From contig JADGEP010000007.1 in the NCBI GenBank assembly GCA_016744275.1, positions 14,587 through 23,764 of the forward strand: a DNA stretch of 9,178 nt. Direction: 5' to 3'. The number at the start of each line of letters is the position of its first letter. Position 1 is the first letter of the stretch. Positions 1 to 6,051 of this stretch are shown here, one piece after another. This DNA comes from Candidatus Krumholzibacteriia bacterium. Its GTDB lineage: Bacteria; Krumholzibacteriota; Krumholzibacteriia; LZORAL124-64-63. The notes beneath the pieces were generated by a model. It ran no database searches. It saw only the letters and a program-made list of their open reading frames with translations, and was not told where the DNA came from. Made by a program: the position numbers and the translations under genes.

Positions 1-789
1 AGTTCATCCATTGTTGTTTCTGGTACTGACATTCATCGCCCTAAAGGCCAAACCATAGCAAATGATTCTAAAGTACCATCTTTTGGACCATCAAGGCTAT
101 TTGATTTCGAATTGGAAATGGGCTTCTTGATCGGCACTCCCAACCGACTGGGCGAACCGGTTTCGGCTGACAATGCCGAAGACAACATCTTTGGCCTGAT
201 TCTGGTGAACGATTGGTCGGCGCGGGATATTCAGAAATGGGAATACCAACCGTTGGGCCCGTTCACGGCCAAGAACTTTGCCACGAGCATTGCTCCCTGG
301 ATCGTGACCCTCGAGGCTTTGGCGCCGTTCCGTTGCGCCTCTCCGGAGCAGGACCCGAAGCCGTTGCCCTATCTGCAAGAGAGCCAGCGGGGCACCTACG
401 ACATCAATCTCGAAGTACACATCCAGGCCGAAGATGACGATGAAGCCCTGCGGGTGAGCGAGAGCAATTTCAAATATCTGTATTGGACGATGGCGCAGCA
501 GTTGGCCCATCACACCGTCAGTGGCTGCAACCTCAGCACCGGTGACTTGTTGGCCTCCGGCACGATCAGCGGCCCGGAAAAAACGAACTACGGTTCGATG
601 TTGGAGATCTCCTGGCGCGGCACCGAACCGGTGACCTTGCCTGGCGGCGGCGAGCGCAAATTCCTGCACGATGGCGACACCGTCCGCATGTCGGCCTGGT
701 GTCAGGGCGATGGCTACCGGGTCGGGTTTGGCGAAGTGTCGGGCAAGATCCTGCCGGCCGTGGGATCTCAGCGGGCCGACCAGCGATGA
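1..789 (+). CDS. fahA: Fumarylacetoacetase, C-terminal part (5' end outside window)
   Basis: This cytosolic enzyme hydrolyses 4-fumarylacetoacetate to fumarate and acetoacetate, the last step of tyrosine/homogentisate degradation. The frame is open from base 1, so the gene enters from the left. 262 residues are visible, against roughly 400-420 for the family, so about 140 N-terminal residues, including the catalytic His region, lie outside. Counting from the first visible residue, the metal ligands are E37 and E39 (FELEMGF) and D71 (NDWSARDIQKWEY). The substrate/catalytic residues R75, Q78, Y82 and K91, T188 (ASGTISGPE) and E202 (GSMLEISW) all match positions I recall from mammalian FAH. The C-terminal CQGDGYRVGFGE motif is intact. 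A TTG at 112 is only an internal in-frame codon, not the start. The stop TGA (787-789) overlaps the ATG of the next gene, which implies one operon. The first ~118 bases differ strongly in base composition from the rest (see findings). Identification is near certain. Confidence 0.95.
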   Translation, partial: SSSIVVSGTDIHRPKGQTIANDSKVPSFGPSRLFDFELEMGFLIGTPNRLGEPVSADNAEDNIFGLILVNDWSARDIQKWEYQPLGPFTAKNFATSIAPWIVTLEALAPFRCASPEQDPKPLPYLQESQRGTYDINLEVHIQAEDDDEALRVSESNFKYLYWTMAQQLAHHTVSGCNLSTGDLLASGTISGPEKTNYGSMLEISWRGTEPVTLPGGGERKFLHDGDTVRMSAWCQGDGYRVGFGEVSGKILPAVGSQRADQR

Positions 790-2753
790 GCCTGGGCGCC
801 CAGGACATCTTGTGGCAACCGGATTCCGATCGGGTGGCGGCTGCCCAGGTCACCGGCTTTCGGCGGCAAATGGCCACGCGATTTGGCGTGGCCCTGGATG
901 ACTACGAGGCGCTCTACGATTGGTCGGTGGCCCATCCCGAGAAATTCTGGTCGGGTGTGTGGGATTTTTGCGGTGTGGTGGGCGATCGTCCAAGTGAAAC
1001 CGTTTTGGGCGAGGACGACGGCATGCCCGGTGCGCGTTGGTTTCCAGATGCCCGGGTGAACTTCGCGGAAAACCTGCTCGCCGCCCGCCTGCCTGATGAA
1101 AAAGAGGCCCTGGTCTTTCAGGGCGAGGTCGGAGAAACCCGGCGGTTGAGTTGGGGAGAGTTGCGGCGACAAGCGGCCGCCGTTGCAGCTGCCTTGCGGG
1201 CCGAAGGCATCGGTCCCGGGGATCGAGTGGCCGGTTTTCTGCCCAATATTCCAGAAGCGGTGGTGGCCATGCTGGGCGCCGCGAGCGTGGGGGCCGTGTG
1301 GTCCAGTTGCTCACCGGATTTTGGCATTGAAGGCGTCCGCGATCGGTTTGGCCAGATCCAGCCCCGAGTGCTCTTCACCGCCGATGGCTACCGCTATGGC
1401 GGCAAGCAGATCGAATCGCTGACTACGGCTCGTATGTTGCAGTCGGAGCTGCCATCTATCGAGCGTCTGGTGGTGGTGCCCTTTGTTGGCGGCGCTGAGT
1501 CCTTGCCGCTCCGGTCGAGTTGGTGGGAAGATTTCCTGAACCCTCATTTGGGGTGCGCGCCGGAATACACCCGCCTGCCCTTTGATCACCCGTTGTACAT
1601 AATGTTCTCCTCGGGCACAACCGGGTTGCCCAAGTGCATGGTTCATTCAGCCGGTGGCACCCTGATTCAGCATCTCAAGGAACACCAACTGCACTGTGAT
1701 CTGCGGCCCGGCGATCGCCTCTTCTACTTCACAACCTGTGGTTGGATGATGTGGAATTGGCTGGTTTCCGGTTTGGCATCCGGCGCGACGGTGATGCTCT
1801 ACGATGGGCACCCGCTGCGGCCGCAGACGGCGGTGTGGGACTATGCGGCAGCGGAAAAATTCACGATCCTGGGCACCAGCGCCCGCTGGCTGGCCGCCTG
1901 CGAAAAAGCGGGACTGAAGCCCCTCGAAAGCCACGATTTATCAGCCCTGCGGTCCGTTCTTTCCACCGGATCGCCGCTTTCACCGGAAAGCTTCGACTAT
2001 GTGTACCGTGACGTGCATCCGGACGTGCAGCTGAGTTCGATTTCGGGGGGTACTGACATCATATCCTGCTTTGCCCTGGGCAGTCCGGTCTTGCCGGTGC
2101 GCCGGGGTGAATTGCAATGCCGTGGGTTGGGTATGGCGGTGGCCGTATGGGACGAAAATGGGCAGCCGGTGACGGGCGAAAAAGGCGAATTGGTCTGCAC
2201 CCGATCGGCACCATCGATGCCCACCTCATTCTGGAACGATCCCGATGGATCGCGTTACCACTCAGCGTATTTTGACCGCTACGCGGGCATATGGTGCCAC
2301 GGCGATTTTGCGGAAGTGACGGCAAGCGGCGGCTTGATCATTCATGGGCGCAGCGACGCGGTGCTCAACCCCGGAGGCGTCCGCATCGGCACGGCTGAGA
2401 TCTACCGGGTGGTCGAGCAATTCGCCGACATCCAGGAGTCGCTGTTGGTGGGGTTGCAGCGCGACGGTGATGTCGTGATCGCCCTCTTCGTCCAGATGCA
2501 GCCCGGCCGGACGCTCACGCCGGAACTGGTCGTGGATATCGGCAAGCGCATCCGGCAGGAGAAAACGCCGCGGCATGTGCCGGGCCTCGTGCGCCAGGTG
2601 CCAGATATACCGCGCACGATCAGTGGGAAAATTGTGGAGTTGGCGGTGCGAAATATTTTGCACGGTCGCGCGGTGGAAAACGAAGATGCCCTGGCCAACC
2701 CCGAAGCCCTCGAGGCCTTCCGCGCCTTGGCGCAGGAGTGGCAGAACGACTGA
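786..2753 (+). CDS. aacS: Acetoacetyl-CoA synthetase (acetoacetate-CoA ligase)
   Basis: This ANL-superfamily adenylating enzyme of 655 residues, a normal length for the family, makes acetoacetyl-CoA from acetoacetate, ATP and CoA. Visible motifs are the P-loop-like SSGTTGLPK at 275-283, followed by the AACS-typical CMVHSAGGTLIQHLKEH and FTTCGWMMWNWLVSG; ISGGTD around 420-424; HGDF with D507, expected to bind the ATP ribose; the hinge region HGRSDAVLNPGGVRIG with R522; and the catalytic lysine K615 in TISGKIVELAV. The family's N-terminal ACS-type region (PGARWFPDARVNFAENLL) is present. The frame stays open upstream to 699, but the ATG at 786 is preferred because it gives the family length and forms an ATGA overlap with the fumarylacetoacetase stop. 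There is no strong Shine-Dalgarno, so translation is probably coupled to the upstream gene. It consumes acetoacetate released by that gene. No clear terminator is seen before the convergent gene 22 bases downstream. Confidence 0.95.
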   Translation: MSLGAQDILWQPDSDRVAAAQVTGFRRQMATRFGVALDDYEALYDWSVAHPEKFWSGVWDFCGVVGDRPSETVLGEDDGMPGARWFPDARVNFAENLLAARLPDEKEALVFQGEVGETRRLSWGELRRQAAAVAAALRAEGIGPGDRVAGFLPNIPEAVVAMLGAASVGAVWSSCSPDFGIEGVRDRFGQIQPRVLFTADGYRYGGKQIESLTTARMLQSELPSIERLVVVPFVGGAESLPLRSSWWEDFLNPHLGCAPEYTRLPFDHPLYIMFSSGTTGLPKCMVHSAGGTLIQHLKEHQLHCDLRPGDRLFYFTTCGWMMWNWLVSGLASGATVMLYDGHPLRPQTAVWDYAAAEKFTILGTSARWLAACEKAGLKPLESHDLSALRSVLSTGSPLSPESFDYVYRDVHPDVQLSSISGGTDIISCFALGSPVLPVRRGELQCRGLGMAVAVWDENGQPVTGEKGELVCTRSAPSMPTSFWNDPDGSRYHSAYFDRYAGIWCHGDFAEVTASGGLIIHGRSDAVLNPGGVRIGTAEIYRVVEQFADIQESLLVGLQRDGDVVIALFVQMQPGRTLTPELVVDIGKRIRQEKTPRHVPGLVRQVPDIPRTISGKIVELAVRNILHGRAVENEDALANPEALEAFRALAQEWQND

Positions 2754-2775
2754 GCCACTCGATTCAGGTAGCCGT

Positions 2776-3150
2776 TCAGCCGAGCAGTTCCCGCACCGCC
2801 TCAAGCAGATCTTCGTTGGAAATGGGTTTGGGCATCGCTCTGTTGGCCCCTAAAAGTTTGGCCGAATGCAGGTAGTTGCGGGACACGCCTTCGGGTCGCC
2901 GCTCACCTCCGCTGATAGCGATGACTTTCAAATCAGGGTGCGTGCGCTTGAGGTCGGTGATTGTCTCGATGCCATCTTTTTCAGGCATGACGATGTCGGT
3001 GATCACAAGATCAGCGGGGTTGTCCCGAAAGAGACGAACACCTTCGGCACCGTTGTTGGCCGATTCCACAACATAGCCGTTGCGCTCCAGAAGGCTCTCC
3101 AGCCATTCCCGAGTCAGGGAGTCGTCTTCAATGATCAATATTCTGGACAA
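2776..3150 (-). CDS. Single-domain response regulator (CheY-like receiver)
   Basis: This is a stand-alone receiver of 124 residues with no output domain. It should accept a phosphoryl group from a histidine kinase and act by protein-protein contact in the cytoplasm. Conserved residues are the acidic pocket D9-D10 (IIEDD), the phosphoacceptor D52 (LVITDIVMP), S80 (VIAISGG) and the invariant K108 (AMPKPI). The stretch between S80 and K108 is about five residues longer than in CheY and follows a SGG...Y...A..LGA...KP pattern seen in one group of stand-alone receivers. The start is TTG at 3150, chosen because GGGAG lies six bases upstream and the protein then begins MSRILIIEDD; no suitable ATG exists. 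It follows the hybrid kinase on the same strand after an 83-base gap, so it is the likely partner or a target of that kinase. The specific output is unknown. Confidence 0.9.
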   Translation of the reverse strand: MSRILIIEDDSLTREWLESLLERNGYVVESANNGAEGVRLFRDNPADLVITDIVMPEKDGIETITDLKRTHPDLKVIAISGGERRPEGVSRNYLHSAKLLGANRAMPKPISNEDLLEAVRELLG

Positions 3151-3156
3151 TGGGAT

Positions 3157-3161
3157 CTCCC
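3157..3161 (-). promoter_or_regulatory. Ribosome binding site deciding a TTG start
   Basis: On the minus strand GGGAG stands six bases before the TTG at 3148-3150. It is the only good Shine-Dalgarno match near the beginning of the receiver gene, and it supports TTG as the true start. Confidence 0.7.
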
Positions 3162-3208
3162 GGGCGTGGGTGCGGCAGTCTTTTTAAAGCGCCTCAATTC
3201 ATATTAAC

Positions 3209-3237
3209 ATTGTCTCTCAAACAGCCGCTCCGGTCAA
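3209..3237 (-). promoter_or_regulatory. Possible sigma-70-type promoter for the response regulator
   Basis: On the minus strand TTGACC (3237-3232) and GACAAT (3214-3209) are separated by 17 bases, inside the gap between kinase and receiver genes. The -35 box overlaps the kinase stop codon. The -10 box matches TATAAT at four of six positions and lacks the first T, so it is weak. The following stretch is A+T-rich, and transcription would begin near 3202, leaving a leader of about 50 bases. If real, the receiver could be made independently of the kinase. Confidence 0.35.
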
Positions 3238-5924
3238 CTACTGGACGCGGCCCTCCCTTCACCTGTCGGTGGGCGCTCGCCGCCATGCAGGACATCACGC
3301 ACCGTTTCACGCAGGACATCGCCACCAAACGGTTTGCGCAGGACGCCCCGGATTTGAGGGTGTTTGTGATACTCTTCCATGGGCAAATCATTGAGTCCCG
3401 TGATCAATACCAGGGGCAAATCCGGCCGGATGAGCGCTATCTGGTCGGCGATCTGAAGCCCCGTCAAGTGGGGCATGGTCAGGTCGGATATGAGCAGGTC
3501 AAAATCGTGGGGCGCGCCCCGCAGGTGTTCAAGAGCCAGGCGACTGTCGTTGAGGGCCAGCACCTGGTGCCCCTGTTTTTCGAGTAGGGCCTTGCCCAGG
3601 GCCGTAATGTCCGGCTCGTCATCCAGGAAGAGGATGCGACTGCCCGGCATGATCCTGGCCGATGAAACGGCTCCCTGGCTATTGGTCGGGCTCGCTGCTT
3701 GCTCGGTGTCGAGGCCGCCAATAACGGGCAGGAAGATGTGCGCAGTTGTGCCGCGCTCCACGGCGCTTTCCACGATAATCTCACCGCGATGAGCGGCCAC
3801 AATGCCGTGCACCACCGACAACCCAAGACCCGTGCCTTTGCCGACATCCTTGGTCGTGAAAAACGGATCATACAGGCGCGCGAGAGTCGCTTCATCCATG
3901 CCCATGCCCGTGTCGGTAACCACCAGTGCGACCAGGTCCAGGTGTGCAATGGAGTCGGGCACCAGGGGATGGTTGCTGTTGGCCTCGATGGATTTCAATT
4001 CAAAGGTGAGCACCCCACCGTTTTCTTCCATGGCGTGGAACGAATTTGTCGCCAGATTGAGCAACACCTGGCTTATCTGGGCCGGGTCGGCATTCACCAA
4101 GCGGGTCCCTGTCTCCAGATTCTTGCGCAATTCGATGGTGGCCGGGATCGTATTGTCCAGCAGGCCGACCGCTTCTTCGATCACCTGGGCGATGTCGACG
4201 GGATGCTGCTCCTCTTCCTGGCGCCGGCTGAACAGCAGGATACGATTGACCAATTCCCGGCCCCGCTGGGTGGCCCGAGTCACCCGTTCGAGGTCGTTGG
4301 CAATCAAGCCGCCCGGCTGGGAATCCATGGCTTGGGCTTCTTCGCGGGCCAGAGTCGAAAAACCAAGAATGGCTTGCAGGATGTTGTTGAAATCGTGGGC
4401 GATGCCTCCAGCCAGGGCGCCAATGGCCTCCATTTTCTGGGCTTGGCGCAGCTGGCCTTCCTTCACTTCGCTTTCCATGTGAAATTCAAGTATCGGCGCG
4501 AGGTAGGTGGTGAGTGAGGTCAGAGCAGCCGCATCCGCCTGCGCGTAGTTGGAGCCACGGTCGGCCACCATGAGGAAACCCAGGCTCTTGCCTTTGCTCA
4601 GGATGGGAACCGTAATGGCGCGAGACAGAGGGCGGGGCAGCACCGCGACGATCAATTCCTCATTGGTGATTTGTGGTTGCCGGTCGGCTACAATTTTTTT
4701 GAACAGGCTTGGCAAGCCTTCAAGACGTGATTGGTGCCCGTTCACGAAGGGACTCTCGCCGCCGTCCCTGTCGTACGTGGTGATCTTCACCTTTTGGTTG
4801 GGCTCCAGGGTTCCCAGCAATGCCTGCGGGCTTTTAAGCGCTGTACCGATCAAAGGCAGGATGTTGGGAAACACCTCATCCGGCGTGCTGGTCAAGAACG
4901 TCTCGGCGATGCGGTTGCGAACTTCCAGGGCAATCTCTGCCTCTTTGCGGGCGGTGATGTCACGGTGGGTGCCGGTCATGCGCATTGGGGTGCCGTCGGC
5001 GGCTCTTTCAACAACCTTGCCCCGGTCCAGGACCCAAATGTAGTGCCCATCTGTGTGACGCAAGCGCACCTCCGCCTCGAATACGGGCACATCTCCCCTG
5101 ATGTGGGCTGCGGCGGCTTCCATGGCCTCCTTTTTGTCGTCCTTGTGCACCAGGTTGGACCAGGTCTCCGGTGTGTGTTCTCCGGAAAATGGCTTGAGGC
5201 CGAGCATGCGGGCCCAGGCCCTGTTATAGACCAGCCGATCATTCACCATGTCCCAGTCCCAGACGCCATCCTGAGCGGCCTCCAGGGCCAGGCTCAACCG
5301 CTCTCGGCTAGCCGCCAGGTCTCGCCGCGTCGCGACGTCATCTGTCACGTCGCGGCAGAAGGTCAGGACCGCGGGCTCACCCTCAAAAACAATTCGGGAA
5401 GAACTGACCATGGCATCGCGGGTCTGGTCATTGGGCAGCAGCAGGCGCACCGTTGCCGGCGGGGGCGGGGGTGCTCCGCGAAGGGTCGTTTCACGCCGCG
5501 AATTCGAGCTTTCGCGGTCATCGGGGTGGATGAAGTCTGGCAACGACTTGCCTCCAAGTGCTTCCAGGTTCGGCACACCGAGGTAGGCCAACGCGACTTT
5601 GTTGAGATAGAGCATCGTGCCGCCACGGTGGACAATGATGCTGTCGGGGCTGTTTTCAACAACGTCGCGATAGAGTTTGTCGCTTTCGTTTTTGGCTTCG
5701 ACGGCATCCCGGCGACGCCTGCGGAAGCCTTGCCATATGAATCCCGCCAGAGCAATGGCTGCACACCCCACAGCCCGAAAATAGAGCTCACGATGGTCGG
5801 GGCGTAAAAGTTCGTCGGTGAAATTCTTGGTTGAAAAAAATCGAGCGTCGATCGCTGCATCTGCGATGCAAAAACCGAGGATTGTGGCGCTGACGGCCAA
5901 TACAAATCGCAATGTGCCGGGCAT
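3234..5924 (-). CDS. Membrane hybrid sensor histidine kinase (PAS-PAS-GAF-HisKA-HATPase-REC)
   Basis: This inner-membrane sensor of 896 residues has two N-terminal membrane helices (about 5-24 and 51-67) around a short external loop. The segment with IDARFF...ELLRPDHRELYFR resembles a small membrane module that I recall from many PAS kinases and cyclases. It is followed by PAS 1 (about 81-195), PAS 2 with a PAC-like tail (about 205-325, ending MTGTHRDITARKEAE), a GAF domain (about 335-480), HisKA with phosphoacceptor H510 (GGIAHDFNNIL), and an HATPase with N box N623/N627, G1 DTGMGMD (671-677) and G2 GKGTGLGLS (695-703). The C-terminal receiver (about 762-880) has D768-D769, phosphoacceptor D814 (LISDLTMP), T842 and K864. 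The start ATG at 5924 has AGGAGGT six bases upstream. The frame extends to a TTG at 5972, but that codon lies in the probable -35 box. The signal sensed is unknown. PAS 1 contains five consecutive prolines (152-156). It lies upstream of the lone receiver gene and divergent from the antiporter. Confidence 0.93.
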   Translation of the reverse strand: MPGTLRFVLAVSATILGFCIADAAIDARFFSTKNFTDELLRPDHRELYFRAVGCAAIALAGFIWQGFRRRRRDAVEAKNESDKLYRDVVENSPDSIIVHRGGTMLYLNKVALAYLGVPNLEALGGKSLPDFIHPDDRESSNSRRETTLRGAPPPPPATVRLLLPNDQTRDAMVSSSRIVFEGEPAVLTFCRDVTDDVATRRDLAASRERLSLALEAAQDGVWDWDMVNDRLVYNRAWARMLGLKPFSGEHTPETWSNLVHKDDKKEAMEAAAAHIRGDVPVFEAEVRLRHTDGHYIWVLDRGKVVERAADGTPMRMTGTHRDITARKEAEIALEVRNRIAETFLTSTPDEVFPNILPLIGTALKSPQALLGTLEPNQKVKITTYDRDGGESPFVNGHQSRLEGLPSLFKKIVADRQPQITNEELIVAVLPRPLSRAITVPILSKGKSLGFLMVADRGSNYAQADAAALTSLTTYLAPILEFHMESEVKEGQLRQAQKMEAIGALAGGIAHDFNNILQAILGFSTLAREEAQAMDSQPGGLIANDLERVTRATQRGRELVNRILLFSRRQEEEQHPVDIAQVIEEAVGLLDNTIPATIELRKNLETGTRLVNADPAQISQVLLNLATNSFHAMEENGGVLTFELKSIEANSNHPLVPDSIAHLDLVALVVTDTGMGMDEATLARLYDPFFTTKDVGKGTGLGLSVVHGIVAAHRGEIIVESAVERGTTAHIFLPVIGGLDTEQAASPTNSQGAVSSARIMPGSRILFLDDEPDITALGKALLEKQGHQVLALNDSRLALEHLRGAPHDFDLLISDLTMPHLTGLQIADQIALIRPDLPLVLITGLNDLPMEEYHKHPQIRGVLRKPFGGDVLRETVRDVLHGGERPPTGEGRAASSS

Positions 5925-5930
5925 CCGGAA

Positions 5931-5937
5931 ACCTCCT
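5931..5937 (-). promoter_or_regulatory. Strong Shine-Dalgarno of the hybrid kinase
   Basis: AGGAGGT on the minus strand ends six bases before the ATG at 5922-5924. It is the best ribosome binding site in the window and fixes the kinase start at MPGTLRFVLAV rather than at the longer in-frame option. Confidence 0.85.
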
Positions 5938-5943
5938 GCGGCA

Positions 5944-5972
5944 ATCGTACCGCTTGGCATGGAGCAGGTCAA
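5944..5972 (-). promoter_or_regulatory. Probable sigma-70-type promoter of the hybrid kinase
   Basis: On the minus strand TTGACC (5972-5967) and TACGAT (5949-5944) are separated by exactly 17 bases. The -35 box matches TTGACA at five of six positions. The -10 box matches TATAAT at four of six, including the important first two and last positions. Transcription would start near 5937, leaving a very short leader that holds only the AGGAGGT site. The spacing of promoter, Shine-Dalgarno and ATG is coherent, which raises confidence. Confidence 0.6.
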
Positions 5973-6017
5973 CCGAGTGCACGGCGATTGGCAGGAAATA
6001 GTGCGGTGAAATTGGGG

Positions 6018-6045
6018 TAGACAGAGGCCCGAGGATTGTCATAAT
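6018..6045 (+). promoter_or_regulatory. Probable promoter of the antiporter gene; may give leaderless mRNA
   Basis: TAGACA (6018-6023) and CATAAT (6040-6045) are separated by 16 bases, and each differs from consensus at one position. Transcription would start six or seven bases after the -10 box, at or within a base of the ATG at 6052. No Shine-Dalgarno lies at a workable distance; the only GAGG (6031-6034) is 17 bases from the ATG. The element shares the 127-base divergent intergenic region (5925-6051) with the kinase promoter. Confidence 0.5.
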
Positions 6046-6051
6046 TGGCCC

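Noticed and set aside
699..785. Upstream extension of acetoacetyl-CoA synthetase to an ATG at 699
   Set aside because: It would overlap the fumarylacetoacetase gene by 91 bases and add 29 residues unlike the family N terminus. The ATG at 786 fits the family length and the ATGA overlap.
2754..2775. Terminator between the convergent synthetase and receiver genes
   Set aside because: Only 22 bases are present, with no stable stem or T-run that I could find.
4731..5807. Long plus-strand open frame of 358 codons opposite the kinase gene
   Set aside because: It is the antisense shadow of a strongly supported kinase. Its translation shows no recognisable domain, and it is explained by codon bias at moderate-high G+C. 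The same applies to the plus-strand frame 3699-4517 and the minus-strand frame 97-669.
5833..5839. Run of seven A near the kinase N terminus
   Set aside because: It encodes part of a normal Phe-Phe in the membrane module. The frame is uninterrupted.
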